Positions 35,571 through 45,582 of a stretch of 64,000 nucleotides of DNA are shown piece by piece. Position 1 is the stretch's first letter. Every line of letters starts with the position of its first letter. Made by a program: the position numbers and the translations under genes. The stretch comes from Scytonematopsis contorta HA4267-MV1 (GTDB lineage Bacteria > Cyanobacteriota > Cyanobacteriia > Cyanobacteriales > Nostocaceae), in assembly GCA_019359035.1 (NCBI GenBank), contig JAHHIC010000044.1, positions 36,030 through 100,029 of the forward strand. The letters run 5' to 3'. A model generated the notes under the pieces. That model ran no database searches. It was not told the origin of the DNA and worked only from the letters and a program-made list of their open reading frames with translations.

Positions 35571-37247
35571 CTAAAAGTCTGTGACAGCACCAACACTGCT
35601 AGAGGAAACTAACTTCGCATATTTTGCTAAGATGCCTTTTGTATAACGGGGTGAACGGGGTTGCCATTTGGCACGACGGCTAGCTAGTTCTGCATCAGAA
35701 ATATTGACTTGTAACAAGCGAGAATTAGTATCAATAGTAATGATATCGCCAGATTCGACCAGAGCAATCGCACCACCAACGGCAGCTTCGGGAGCGACGT
35801 GTCCGACTACCATCCCGTAAGTACCACCAGAAAAGCGTCCATCAGTAATTAAACCGACTGCACCACCTAAACCCGCGCCAATAATTGCAGAACTGGGTGC
35901 AAGCATTTCCCGCATACCAGGGCCGCCAATAGGTCCTTCATAGCGGATGATAATTACATCACCAGCTTTAATCTTACCTGCGAGGATGGCATCTAAGCAT
36001 TCTTCCTCGGAATCAAATACCCGTGCAGGTCCGATAATACAGGGATTTTTCACTCCGGTAATTTTTGCTACTGCTCCCTCTGTAGCAAGATTCCCTTTAA
36101 GGATAGCTAAGTGACCTTGGGTATACATCGGTTTATTAATTGGACGAATCACATCTTGATTGGTGGGTGGTTCATTGGGGACATCCTCTAAAATTTCGGC
36201 GATGGTTTTACCTGTGATGGTGATACAGTCACCATGAAGTAATCCACTCACTAATAGCATTTTCATCACTTGGGGAATACCACCAGCTTGATGTAAGTCC
36301 GTCGCGACATATGTACCACTAGGTTTTAAATCGCATAAAACAGGGACGCGACTGCGGATAATTTCAAAATCATCTAGGTTAAGTTTTACACCCGCAGCAT
36401 GAGCAATCGCCAGAAAATGTAACACAGCGTTAGTTGAACCACCCACAGCCATAACTACAGAGATAGCATTTTCTATAGATTTGCGCGTGATAATTTGCCG
36501 GGGTAATAATTGATTGCGAATTGCTTCTACTAATATCCGAGCCGATTGTTCGGTGCTATCAGCTTTTTCGTCATCTTCAGCCGCCATTGTAGAAGAATAA
36601 GGTAAACTCATGCCCATCGCTTCAAAAGCCGAGGACATGGTATTGGCTGTGAACATTCCACCGCAAGAACCAGCACCAGGACAAGCGCGGTGTTCTACAG
36701 ACATCAGTTCTTCGTCATCAATTTTTCCTGAACTGTATTGACCGACAGCCTCAAAGCAACTCACAACAGTCAAGTCGCGCTCCTGATAGCGTCCGGGTTT
36801 AATTGTTCCACCGTAAACAAAGATAGCCGGGATATTCATTCGTGCCATTGCAATCATTGCACCTGGCATATTTTTATCACAGCCACCGATGGCAATTACC
36901 CCATCCATACTTTGACCGTTACAGACAGTTTCAATGGAGTCAGCAATCACTTCTCGTGACACCAGGGAATATTTCATCCCCTCAGTTCCCATCGATATCC
37001 CATCACTGACAGTAATTGTGCCGAATATTTGCGGCATTGCTCCAGCTAGTTTAATTCCAGTTTCGGCTCTTTGTGCTAGTTGATTAATCCCTATATTGCA
37101 GGGAGTGATAGTGCTGTAAGCCGATGCTACACCCACAATTGCTTTCTTAAAATCTTCGTCCTGAAAACCAACTGCACGCAGCAGAGCGCGGTTTGGTGAC
37201 CGCTGTGCCCCTTGTGTGACAACTTTACTTCTGAAATTTTCTGACAT
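35571..37247 (-). CDS. ilvD: dihydroxy-acid dehydratase
   Basis: A 558-residue enzyme converting 2,3-dihydroxyisovalerate and its homologue to the 2-keto acids in valine and isoleucine synthesis. Cluster-binding Cys lie in [10 protein letters not shown] and [10 protein letters not shown], and the Mg/active-site loops [11 protein letters not shown] and [19 protein letters not shown] are complete. The length is normal. A LysR-type regulator is transcribed divergently from the 117-base gap and may control it. Confidence 0.97.
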   Translation of the reverse strand: MSENFRSKVVTQGAQRSPNRALLRAVGFQDEDFKKAIVGVASAYSTITPCNIGINQLAQRAETGIKLAGAMPQIFGTITVSDGISMGTEGMKYSLVSREVIADSIETVCNGQSMDGVIAIGGCDKNMPGAMIAMARMNIPAIFVYGGTIKPGRYQERDLTVVSCFEAVGQYSSGKIDDEELMSVEHRACPGAGSCGGMFTANTMSSAFEAMGMSLPYSSTMAAEDDEKADSTEQSARILVEAIRNQLLPRQIITRKSIENAISVVMAVGGSTNAVLHFLAIAHAAGVKLNLDDFEIIRSRVPVLCDLKPSGTYVATDLHQAGGIPQVMKMLLVSGLLHGDCITITGKTIAEILEDVPNEPPTNQDVIRPINKPMYTQGHLAILKGNLATEGAVAKITGVKNPCIIGPARVFDSEEECLDAILAGKIKAGDVIIIRYEGPIGGPGMREMLAPSSAIIGAGLGGAVGLITDGRFSGGTYGMVVGHVAPEAAVGGAIALVESGDIITIDTNSRLLQVNISDAELASRRAKWQPRSPRYTKGILAKYAKLVSSSSVGAVTDF

Positions 37248-37364
37248 TGTGTTTTACCTGTTGCTTTGAATATTGCAAATCTCTATAGGAGTATCGTAGG
37301 TAGACTTTTTTGATATGTCCAATATATATTTATTTAAAATTGAGACTTATAAAGTATCATAAAT

Positions 37365-38246
37365 ATGGAACTACGACACTTGCGCTACTTTATTGCAGTA
37401 GCTGAGGAACTACATTTCGGGAAAGCAGCAGAAAGATTGCATATAGCTCAACCACCCTTGAGTCAACAAATTCAGCAGCTAGAAGCAGAATTAGGAGTAA
37501 AACTTTTTCATCGCAAAACTAAGCGACAAATACAGCTTACAGAAGCCGGTAAGGTTTTTTTACAGGAGGCTTATCAACTACTGGTGCAATTAGAAACAGC
37601 AGTAGCACTGACTCAAAGGATTGGAAGAGGTCAAACAGGTCAACTCCGAATCGGATTTACTAGTTTGGCAATTTATAACCTATTACCTTCGATTTTGCGA
37701 CAATTTCGCAAGCAGTTTCCAGAAGTAGAACTAGTCTTACTGGAGTTAACTACAAGTCAACAGGAACAAGCACTGAAAGATTCCCTGATTCATGTGGGTT
37801 TTGCTCATCCACCTTTAGAAGATGACACAATATCATATAAATGTATTTACAGAGAAAGCTTAGTTGTGGCTTTGTCGTCAACTCATTCATTGGCTCAACA
37901 AGAATATATCTCGGTGCTATCGCTTTTGCACGAACCTCTGATTGTATTTCCCCGCTACCTAGCACCGGGACTTTACGACCGCATCATGAGTATTTTTGAG
38001 CAAAGAAATTTCAAACCTAATATTACTCAGGAGGCGATTCAAATGCAAACAATTATTGGATTAGTATCGGCTGGAATGGGTGTGGCAATTACACCATCAA
38101 CTCTTGAGAATCTTCAAAGGTCTGGTGTTGCTTATCGCCCTATATTAGAAGAAGTTCCTGTTATAGAAACTGCTGTAATCTGGCAAGAAAATAGTTTAAC
38201 TCCTATTGTGGAGAATTTTTTACAATTTTCTCAAAAGTTCATCTAA
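37365..38246 (+). CDS. LysR family transcriptional regulator
   Basis: A 293-residue LysR protein. The winged helix-turn-helix (MELRHLRYFIAVAEELHFGK, AAERLHIAQPPLSQQIQQLE) is followed by the effector-binding periplasmic-protein-like domain (from about residue 90, GQLRIGFTSLAIYNLLPSIL). The pattern is that of the BenM/CatM/IlvY-like subgroup. It lies divergent to ilvD, so it may sense a branched-chain or aromatic acid and regulate ilvD and itself; this is position-based inference. Confidence 0.9.
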   Translation: MELRHLRYFIAVAEELHFGKAAERLHIAQPPLSQQIQQLEAELGVKLFHRKTKRQIQLTEAGKVFLQEAYQLLVQLETAVALTQRIGRGQTGQLRIGFTSLAIYNLLPSILRQFRKQFPEVELVLLELTTSQQEQALKDSLIHVGFAHPPLEDDTISYKCIYRESLVVALSSTHSLAQQEYISVLSLLHEPLIVFPRYLAPGLYDRIMSIFEQRNFKPNITQEAIQMQTIIGLVSAGMGVAITPSTLENLQRSGVAYRPILEEVPVIETAVIWQENSLTPIVENFLQFSQKFI

Positions 38247-38337
38247 ATAATACGGTTAACTCCTAACTTGCACCAATAAAAGTTAATGTCATAATCACTA
38301 CTAGACTTATTTCAGTATAGTCACCCCTTTCCACAAC

Positions 38338-38410
38338 CGCCAGGGAATAAATTCCCTGTCTAAAAGCTAAAGTTCTCTGTACACGAAGTGTTCCCGAAGG
38401 GTAGAGGACT
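38338..38410. repeat. half copy of the AGCCAGGGAATAAATT element with interrupted hairpin
   Basis: GCCAGGGAATAAATTCCCTG, then AAAGCTAAAGTTCTCT. The hairpin arm GAGGACT is separated from its partner by an insertion containing CGAAGTGTTCCCGAAGGG, itself a small hairpin. Confidence 0.6.
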
Positions 38411-38601
38411 GGAAATGAGGTGATATTGTAAGCATTAATTTTAAGACTACGAATGTTTTAATTAGTTGTATATACGTAAGTTGCAAGATATCAGCCTCCG
38501 ACGGTCGCGTTTGCCCCAACCGTAAAATCTAGAACAAGCACATTTTTTGTAAACCTTGCTATATATGAGTACTGGGATGTGCAAGTTAGGAGTTGACGAA
38601 C

Positions 38602-38629
38602 GTAGAGACGTTACATGTAACGTCTCTAC
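38602..38629. repeat. 28-bp perfect palindrome (GTAGAGACG family)
   Basis: GTAGAGACGTTACA and its exact complement. A different 28-bp version with a GCGATTAATCGC centre sits in the sulfate operon at 59688, and a degenerate one at about 3051. Confidence 0.8.
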
Positions 38630-38787
38630 TTTGCGATTTCTTGACCGAGCAGTATTGGAAACAACCTGAATTTTTGTGTCCGTCGTCGTTGTGAACTAGA
38701 ATCAAGCACGCGCTTTATTAATTTAGTATTGGTTGTTGAATAGAAGTTGATTCTTCTTGTTAAAATTCAAGTTGACAAACAGTTTTT

Positions 38788-38943
38788 GTGCGAACACAGG
38801 GATAATCATTATCATTTAGTAGATTTTGCAATAGCTTGATATCTATGTTTTTTAATTAATGTAAATCAATTTAAATTAGCAATTCATATATAGCAATACA
38901 TTTAGATATTTTCGATAATGATTATCCCTATATTCGCGTTCAC
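38788..38943. repeat. MITE-like element with Fur-box-like inverted repeats
   Basis: Arms AGGGATAATCATTATC (38798-38813) and GATAATGATTATCCCT (38914-38929), extended outward by GCGAA/TTCGC. The arm sequence closely resembles a Fur-box half-site pattern (GATAATGATAATC), so iron-dependent binding is possible, though no gene is adjacent. Confidence 0.55.
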
Positions 38944-39020
38944 GTAGTGGAGTGGAGCGCTAAAATTCTCCATTCAAACCCGAATTTTAGCATCACGGGG
39001 GTAAATAGGAGCGCTGTTTT

Positions 39021-39248
39021 AACGTGAGTTCGATGAACTTTAAGCTGTGAAACCCTTAAGCAGTATGTTGTTTGCTCAATAGCATTTGTCAAAATTGTTG
39101 AGCTTATTGAGAATAAAATCAGTAACTCTTTAATATGTCAATTATTGACTCTATTATCAACTAAGGATTGAGAGTTCCTTGAAGCCTTAGTTTCTATAAT
39201 CGTTGTTTTACAAGGTTTTTAGCCCCTAAAATCCGTCGAACTCACGTT
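39021..39248. repeat. 228-bp putative MITE with 13-bp perfect terminal repeats
   Basis: AACGTGAGTTCGA at 39021-39033 and TCGAACTCACGTT at 39236-39248. The interior has no coding capacity. Confidence 0.55.
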
Positions 39249-39719
39249 GTTTTATAAGGGTTTGCGTTGGTTCTAGGGGAAACGCGGTTTTTGCGAACTA
39301 GAAAAGCGATCGCAATTTAAATTCACAATTTCAAGGTTACGGATACTAGTTATCAGGAATTACAGGAATAGGGAACCATTGCGGTTGTAGCGTAAGTGAA
39401 TATTTAGAAAGGCTTGGTAGAGGAATTAGAGGAGACAGCAATCCTAATAAATTCTCTGCTTCCAGCTAAATAATAATTTTATATTTATTAACGCGGATAC
39501 ACTTACTTAGTTTTTGCGGTTCAAGTCAGAAACTCCAAGTTATGATGGGGTAGTAAATTTATCGACCTTCTTGTTGAAGACGCGATACAATCAAAAATAG
39601 TAAACTTTGGTATCAATTGTGTTTATGGACTGGTTAGCTGTCTTTATTGGTATTATGGAAGAAATGGGACGCGAACTAGAAAGCCGGCGAGCGATTTTTA
39701 ACGTCTTGCTTGCCAATCC

Positions 39720-42700
39720 CTACTGGTTTTCTGAAATTAATCTTTGAAAGCGGTCACGCTGCAACTGGTTTACAGCATCGCTATTTCGGATGTTATCAAA
39801 ATCAGGGTCGGTTTTCGCAATTTCTTTGCATTTTTCTGGGTAAAGACTAATTGCTTGTTGTAAATTTTCTATTGCCAAATCAATATTATTATTTAAGGCA
39901 TAGGTACAGGCTTTGTTATAAAAAATAGATGGGTCGTCAGGTTTAATTTCTACTGCTTTATCGTAGGATGCAATTGCTTCTTCTAATCTTCCTAATTGCC
40001 CCAGTCCATAACCTCTACTGTACCAAGCTTGGTGGTAATCAGGTTTAATTTCTACTACTTTATCGTAGGAAAAAATTGCTTCTTCTAATCTCCCTAATTG
40101 GCCTAGCGTATTACCTCTATAGTACCAAGCTTCGTGTAAATCAGGTTTAAGTTCTACTGCTTTCTCAAAGGATGCAATTGCTTCTTCTAATCTCTCTAAT
40201 TGACCCAGTGCAAGACCTCGAAAATACCAAGCTTCGTGTAAATCAGGTTTAATTTCTACTGCTTTATCGTAGGAAGTAATTGCTTCTTCTAATCTCCCTA
40301 ACTCATCCAGCGCATTACCTCGATTGTACCAAGCTTCGTGTAAATTAGGTTTAATTTCTACTGCTTTATCGTAGGATGCAATTGCTTTTTCTAATCTCCC
40401 TAATTGACTCAGCGCAATACCTCGATTGTACCAAGCCTGGTGGTAATCAGGGTTAATTTCTATTGCTTTATCGTAGGATGCAATTGCTTCTTCTAATCTC
40501 CCTAATTGACCCAGTGCAATACCCCGATTGTGCCAAACTTCGTGTAAATCAGGCTTAACTTCTACTGCTTTATCAAAGGAAGCAATCGCTTCTTCTAATC
40601 TTCCTAAATCACCAAGGGCAATACCTTTAAAGTACCAAGCTTCGTGGTCATTAGGCTTAATTTCTACAGCTTTATCAAAGGAAGTAATTGCTTCTTCTAA
40701 TCTCCCTAATTGACCCATCTCAATACCTCGAACGTACCAAGCTTCGTATAAATCAGGTTTAATTTCTACAGCTTTATCAAAGGAAGTAGTTGATTCTTCT
40801 AATCTCCCTAATTGACCCAGCGCAATACCTCGAAAGTACCAAGCTTCGTGTAAATCAGTTTTAATTTCCACTGCTTTATCAAAGGAAGCAACTGCTTCTT
40901 CTAATCTTCTTAAATCACCCAGCACATGACCTCGAAAGTACCAAGGTTGGTGGTCATCAGGTTTAATTTCTATTGCTTTACCGTAGGATGCAATGGCTTC
41001 TTCTAATCTTCCTAGTTGACCCAGCGCAATACCCCGATTGTTCCAAGCTTGGTGATAATCAAGTTTAATTTCTACTGCTTTATCGTAGGATGCAATTGCT
41101 TCTTCTAATCTTCCTAATTGACCCAGCGCAATACCTCGAAAGTACCAAGCTTCGTGGTCATAAGGTTTAATTTCTGCTGCTCTATCGTAGGATGTAATTG
41201 CTTCTTCTAATCTTCCTAAATTATTCAGCACATGACCTCGCAAGTACCAAGCTTGATGGTAATTAGGTTTAATTTCTACTGCTTTATCGTAGGATACGAT
41301 TGCTTCTTCTAATCTTCCTAAATTAATCAGTGTATAACCTCGAAAGTACCAAGTTTGGTGGTCATTAGGTTTAATTTCTACTGCTTTATCGTAAGATGCA
41401 ATTGCTTCTTCTAATCTACCTAACTTATCCAGCGTATTACCTCGAATGCACCAAGTTTGGTGGTCATTAGGTTTAATTTCTACTGCTTTATCGTAGGATG
41501 CAATTGCTTCTTCTAATCTTCCTAACTCATCAAGTACAATACCTCGAAAGTACCAAGCTTCATGTAAATCAGGTTTAATTTCTACTGCTTTATCAAAGGA
41601 AGCCATTCCTTCTTTTAATCTTCCTAATTGGCGCAGTGCAATACCTTTAAGATACCAAGCTTCGTGTAAATCAGGTTTAATTTCTACTGCTTTATCATAG
41701 GAAGCAATTTCTTCTTTTAATCTCCCTGATTGACCCAAAGCAATACCTCTGAAGTACCAAGCTTCGTGGTAATCAGGTTTAATTTCTACTGCTTTATCGT
41801 AGGAAGCAATTGCTTCTTCTAATCTTCCTAATTGACGCAGCGCAATGCCCCGAAAGTACCAAGCTTCGTGGTAATCAGGTTTAATTTCTACTGCTTTATC
41901 GTAGGAAGTAATTTCTTCTTCTAATCTCCCTGATTCACCCAAAGAAATACCTCTAAAGTACCAAGCTTCGTGGTAATCAGGTTTAATTTCTACTGCTTTA
42001 TCGTAGGAAGCAATTGCTTCTTCTAATCTTCCTAACTCATCCAGCACAATACCTCGAAAGTTCCAGGCTTCGTGTAAACCAGGTTTAATTTCTATCGCTT
42101 TGTCAAAGGAAGCAATTGCTTCTTTTAATCTCACTAATTGACTCAGGGCAATACCTCGATTGTACCAAGCTTGGTGGTCATCAGGTTTAATTTCTGCTGC
42201 TTTATCAAAATGTATAAATGCTTCTTCATGTTCTTCGCTAACACCATATATTCTACCTAATTCGCGAAATAATTTAGCTTTATTTTCGGGTGTTTGATAA
42301 TGTTCTTGTAATAACTCTTGTATTTCTAGAATGTGTTTATTTTTTAATTCCGGTGTAAAATTAAGATATGTTTGGGAATCGGCATCCTCGATGATACGAG
42401 ATGATTCTCGTTGTAAAGTTTCTGCATCTGTGGGAAAATCAAAGTATCCCGAACGCCAATCAAAAAAATCAGGCGCTCTTTGGATAAAGTATTTAAGAAC
42501 AAATACTGGGACTAAAAATATAAAGCAGATGGGAAAATTTCTTTTGAAACTTTCTCGTTGTTGGTTGAGATTGATAAAAATTGGCGGTACGTCTTTCCAA
42601 CTATAAGTATGGGTATCTCTGCTACTCCAACCATTATTTTTTTTACTTTCTTCATATTTTCGTAAAGAATATTCCAGATTTTTGATAAATAAAATATCTA

Positions 42701-42959
42701 TTTCCTGGATATTGGGAAAATCTTCTATTTCTTGGTATAAATTTTCTACATCTCTATCTAAAGTTAATACTTGAATATTTTTATTTGTCATCTCCTCTTT
42801 GATAAGAGAAATGACTTTCTCCCCTTCCACAGGAGAACAACGCACAAACATTAAACCAAAACCATCAGTCCATTTTAAGGCACGTAGTAAGGCTTGATAT
42901 TCTTCTGTTGCTGACTCGGAAAAAAGTTTTTTTAAGTCAATCGGTTGTTGTGGACTCAT
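39720..42959 (-). CDS. long TPR protein with N-terminal P-loop-like domain
   Basis: 1,079 residues. The first about 200 form a conserved cyanobacterial domain (EYQALLRALKWTDGFGLMFV, VLTLDRDVENLY, ICFIFLVPVFVLKYFIQRAPDFFDWRSGYF) that looks like a degenerate P-loop fold without a Walker A. From about 235 there are roughly 24 tandem 34-residue TPR units with the near-invariant pattern GRLEEAIASYDKAVEIKPD-x-HEAWY(F/N)RG. The units are almost identical in DNA as well as protein, so the array expanded recently or is being homogenised. TPR arrays bind proteins. The gene follows a P-loop ATPase gene (81 bases upstream), probably in an operon, and the pair may form a sensing or conflict system. Copy number may vary between strains. 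Confidence 0.85.
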   Translation of the reverse strand: MSPQQPIDLKKLFSESATEEYQALLRALKWTDGFGLMFVRCSPVEGEKVISLIKEEMTNKNIQVLTLDRDVENLYQEIEDFPNIQEIDILFIKNLEYSLRKYEESKKNNGWSSRDTHTYSWKDVPPIFINLNQQRESFKRNFPICFIFLVPVFVLKYFIQRAPDFFDWRSGYFDFPTDAETLQRESSRIIEDADSQTYLNFTPELKNKHILEIQELLQEHYQTPENKAKLFRELGRIYGVSEEHEEAFIHFDKAAEIKPDDHQAWYNRGIALSQLVRLKEAIASFDKAIEIKPGLHEAWNFRGIVLDELGRLEEAIASYDKAVEIKPDYHEAWYFRGISLGESGRLEEEITSYDKAVEIKPDYHEAWYFRGIALRQLGRLEEAIASYDKAVEIKPDYHEAWYFRGIALGQSGRLKEEIASYDKAVEIKPDLHEAWYLKGIALRQLGRLKEGMASFDKAVEIKPDLHEAWYFRGIVLDELGRLEEAIASYDKAVEIKPNDHQTWCIRGNTLDKLGRLEEAIASYDKAVEIKPNDHQTWYFRGYTLINLGRLEEAIVSYDKAVEIKPNYHQAWYLRGHVLNNLGRLEEAITSYDRAAEIKPYDHEAWYFRGIALGQLGRLEEAIASYDKAVEIKLDYHQAWNNRGIALGQLGRLEEAIASYGKAIEIKPDDHQPWYFRGHVLGDLRRLEEAVASFDKAVEIKTDLHEAWYFRGIALGQLGRLEESTTSFDKAVEIKPDLYEAWYVRGIEMGQLGRLEEAITSFDKAVEIKPNDHEAWYFKGIALGDLGRLEEAIASFDKAVEVKPDLHEVWHNRGIALGQLGRLEEAIASYDKAIEINPDYHQAWYNRGIALSQLGRLEKAIASYDKAVEIKPNLHEAWYNRGNALDELGRLEEAITSYDKAVEIKPDLHEAWYFRGLALGQLERLEEAIASFEKAVELKPDLHEAWYYRGNTLGQLGRLEEAIFSYDKVVEIKPDYHQAWYSRGYGLGQLGRLEEAIASYDKAVEIKPDDPSIFYNKACTYALNNNIDLAIENLQQAISLYPEKCKEIAKTDPDFDNIRNSDAVNQLQRDRFQRLISENQ

Positions 42960-43040
42960 GGATTGAAGGAGAGAATAGGGAGTAGGAAAGGAAGGGGTTT
43001 AAGACTGCTTCTGTTAAAAAGTGTTTCTTTAGCCTAACTG

Positions 43041-44366
43041 TTAGGATTTTAATGCCGCGAAAGCAGTTTGAAAATCATTAATATTTCTAATTATAGGATG
43101 AACGTCATACCAACAGCACACATTGTTTTTAGCGTCTAGGTAGCGATATTCTAAGATACAACGATTAAATAATAAATTGCGATGCTTTTCATCATTCTGG
43201 ATTTTTTTAGATAAAAATACAGAAGCTAATGTTGACCACTGGTCAGCGTAAACTGTATTGTGGTAAGTATTACGCAGTGAGCTAATAGATTTTTGTACTG
43301 CTTTTGTTGAGATTGGTAAGGAGTCCGTATATGTTATTGCCTCTTTCATTAAAAGTATTAAATTTCTTAAATGTCCCCCACTCATTAAACATAACTCATC
43401 TAAATCTTTGGTGTCTGCAAATAATTGTACAATGGAAATACTAGTGTCAACTCTTTTTATTCGCTCTTGTAATAATTGCTTAAACTTATTTAACCCGCGT
43501 TCGTAGGTTTCATTGTTTGGGGTATGTACCATTACCATTGGTAAAACTGAAGGTATATCGGCATATATATCTTGTAAATTAGTGCCATTTCCAGAATAAA
43601 CTAAAGAAATTGGTACTGTATAAACTAAATGACAATCTAGCGCTTTAAGTTGTTCGTTATAGTCAAGAAAAATTTTCTCGTGATTGCTACGTCCGTCATC
43701 ATACATGATAGGAACAATTCTATCTAAATTATCTGTGATGACGACAATATCAACATATTTTTCTGGTAGTTTTTTTCTAGCATCGTTGATAAACTGATTT
43801 AAAGCTTGAATTAAAGTTTGAGTATGGGGATTAACTAAATTGCGTATTTTGCGACGCTGGGTTGGTTCACCTTGGATTTTTGCTGTGATTTTCGCAAAAG
43901 TCGGGATATCTTTTTCTACGGTGACTTCTGATAAAGATATATCGGGGATGATGTCTTTTAAATCTTGAGCGAGATTTTTTAACCACTCCAAAACGGGTAA
44001 AGGATTGCCATTATCTTTTAAAGCTTCTAATATCCGTCGCGTACAAGCTAAAAGAATATCGCTAAATTCAACGTCTTGGGGTTCAATGTCCTGCTCATCT
44101 GCGGCAAAATATACTACAAAAAAACCTTTGTCGTCTAAATCTTTCTGCAATCGTAATAGTTCCGTTGATTTTCCAGCACCACGATGTCCTGAATAAAGCT
44201 GACAAGTTTTATCTTCGGATAATAAAATATCTTTACCTATATCTATTAAAATATCACCCTCACCCCGTACATCGTTACAGTCTACGTATGCGGGGTCACC
44301 TGCTGGTAAAGGTAAACCGGGGTCGAAGACGTTGTAAAGCCCTTTAATTCTAGTATCTAATACCAT
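43041..44366 (-). CDS. P-loop ATPase (KAP/AAA-like) paired with the TPR protein
   Basis: A 441-residue ATPase. It has Walker A YSGHRGAGKSTELLRL near residue 60, Walker B-like VDIVVITDNLDRI near 215, and a C-terminal winged-helix-like region (LFNRCILEYRY...WYDVHPIIRNI). The pattern with a GHRGxGKST loop and a D-N-L-D-R Walker B resembles STAND/KAP-type NTPases of cyanobacterial signalling or conflict systems. No membrane helix is evident. It is encoded directly before the TPR gene, whose N-terminal domain has the same overall character without a nucleotide-binding loop. A joint role as regulated switch and scaffold is inferred, not shown. Confidence 0.75.
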   Translation of the reverse strand: MVLDTRIKGLYNVFDPGLPLPAGDPAYVDCNDVRGEGDILIDIGKDILLSEDKTCQLYSGHRGAGKSTELLRLQKDLDDKGFFVVYFAADEQDIEPQDVEFSDILLACTRRILEALKDNGNPLPVLEWLKNLAQDLKDIIPDISLSEVTVEKDIPTFAKITAKIQGEPTQRRKIRNLVNPHTQTLIQALNQFINDARKKLPEKYVDIVVITDNLDRIVPIMYDDGRSNHEKIFLDYNEQLKALDCHLVYTVPISLVYSGNGTNLQDIYADIPSVLPMVMVHTPNNETYERGLNKFKQLLQERIKRVDTSISIVQLFADTKDLDELCLMSGGHLRNLILLMKEAITYTDSLPISTKAVQKSISSLRNTYHNTVYADQWSTLASVFLSKKIQNDEKHRNLLFNRCILEYRYLDAKNNVCCWYDVHPIIRNINDFQTAFAALKS

Positions 44367-44425
44367 AAAACCTAAGTGTGATTACTTAAGCTATATTAGC
44401 GAAAAAATTACAATTAGGTTCAGCT

Positions 44426-44585
44426 TTAGAAAAATTTAAAGAACTCTAGATTTTCAAAACTTTGCTGAAAATCTTCAATATCTCCCAAACTTTCTGAAAA
44501 TAGGTGTAAAGTATGAAGACAATTTTCTGCACCATTTATGAAGTCTTCCAGTTTAAGTGAGGTGTATGTTTCAACGCGGTTTTGC
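44426..44585 (-). pseudogene. possible coding remnant upstream of the ATPase gene
   Basis: A minus-strand frame of about 52 codons without a start, reading ETYTSLKLEDFINGAENC... and ending NLEFFKFF before a stop at 44426. The composition looks coding (amphipathic helices), but no family is recognised. The surrounding 44586-44880 has no gene. Confidence 0.3.
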
Positions 44586-44880
44586 TATCAAGAAATAAAA
44601 GTTAAAAAGCCAGGTGAGTAGCTTTAGCAACAACTTCAACAAGCGAACTGAGGAAGCGATGGGGTTTAAATCATTAGTAAGTTGCTGAGTTTGATTTAAT
44701 AAAATATATGATTCCTTTTCTGGAGTAATTTACAAAAACCACCACTATGAAGCAAATGCTTCTAACATACTTGGTAAAATTTACATACCACCTTACCCCA
44801 TTACTCCGGATTTCTGAATATGAGCAACACCAACAGTAATCGAAACATCGATGATATAAAACAAAAAAGTCACCGAACAG

Positions 44881-45060
44881 ATGACTCCAGAAGAACAGGA
44901 GGCACTAGCTATTGAGGCAGTCACCCAGGCCATCAAAAGAATGCACTCAAAGGGAGTACCCACAGTCGAAGTAGCAGCCGACGGTACGCGCCATCTACGT
45001 CACCCAGATGGTACGCTAACTCCAATTATTATTAGCCAAAACGATGACGCAGCCAAATAA
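44881..45060 (+). CDS. small protein, likely antitoxin-type partner of zeta toxin
   Basis: A 59-residue acidic-to-neutral protein: MTPEEQEALAIEAVTQAIKR, then a beta-like part (VPTVEVAADGTR, HPDGTLTPIIIS). It overlaps by 17 bases the start of a frame with a zeta-toxin-like Walker A. Small genes of this shape often precede zeta-type kinases in cyanobacteria, so an antitoxin role is plausible; I do not recognise the sequence family with certainty. Confidence 0.5.
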   Translation: MTPEEQEALAIEAVTQAIKRMHSKGVPTVEVAADGTRHLRHPDGTLTPIIISQNDDAAK

Positions 45061-45142
45061 TCAACCCAAACTGGTCGTGTTCGCAGGAGCCAATGGCAGC
45101 GGTAAATCAACTATTACCTTATATCTTGCATCTTACGTATAA
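45044..45142 (+). pseudogene. zeta-toxin-like kinase, truncated after Walker A
   Basis: A 32-codon frame, NQPKLVVFAGANGSGKSTIT, then LYLASYV and stop. The P-loop with VFAG-x-NGSGKST is typical of zeta toxins (UDP-N-acetylglucosamine kinases), which are about 200 residues or more. The rest is absent; a half copy of the 12453-type repeat begins 58 bases later. Confidence 0.6.
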
Positions 45143-45199
45143 ACAACTAATATAAAGATAACCTATTTAATATTTATACTTAAAATAAAACGCTGTTTC

Positions 45200-45251
45200 T
45201 AGTCCTCTTTAGAGGACTTTAGCTTTTAGACAGGGAATTTATTCCCTGGCT
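45200..45251. repeat. right half of the AGCCAGGGAATAAATT element
   Basis: AGTCCTCTTTAGAGGACT hairpin followed by AGCTTTTAGACAGGGAATTT and ATTCCCTGGCT, matching the right end of the element at 12453-12614. A smaller related hairpin (AAGTCGTCTCTTTAGACGAC) lies at 45533-45566. Confidence 0.65.
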
Positions 45252-45300
45252 GTCGTGGAAAGGGATGACCGTATTTAAGTAAACATGGTGATTATGATGA

Positions 45301-45513
45301 CATTATAACTTACAGGTTAATCGCAATACTGGAACTCTCAATATTCTATCTAAATCTGACAGCAGGGAAGTCATTGTATATGACTTGCAAGATAGTGCTG
45401 TCATTGCATCTAATCCTACACAACAGGATAAACAATACTGGCAAACACTTACTCAACAATTACAAAGTAATCAACAGTCGAATAATCCCAACCTTCTTGA
45501 TATTGAACTATAG
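45301..45513 (+). pseudogene. unidentified C-terminal gene remnant
   Basis: An open frame of 70 codons without a start, HYNLQVNRNTGTLNILS ... SREVIVYDLQDS ... QDKQYWQTLTQQLQ, ending at TAG 45511-45513. Its composition is protein-like and it reads as the tail of a larger protein cut off at the 5' side by the repeat at 45200-45251. No family is recognised. Confidence 0.4.
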
Positions 45514-45582
45514 GTGTACAGGAATTTCATTGCTAAAAGCTAAAGTCGTCTCTTTAGACGACTCTGTCAACTGAAACTCACA

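Larger units (their letters stand above)
38247..39719. other. 1.5-kb gene-free region built largely of palindromic elements
   Basis: No supported gene. It holds at least four repeat elements, listed separately (38338-38410, 38602-38629, 38788-38943, 39021-39248). A short frame at 39626-39748 (MDWLAVFIGIMEEMG...) runs into the 3' end of the TPR gene and is probably not a gene. Confidence 0.6.

Noticed and set aside
39626..39748. Short plus-strand frame MDWLAVFIGIMEEMG...
   Set aside because: It overlaps the 3' end of the TPR gene, has no clear ribosome-binding site and matches no family known to me.
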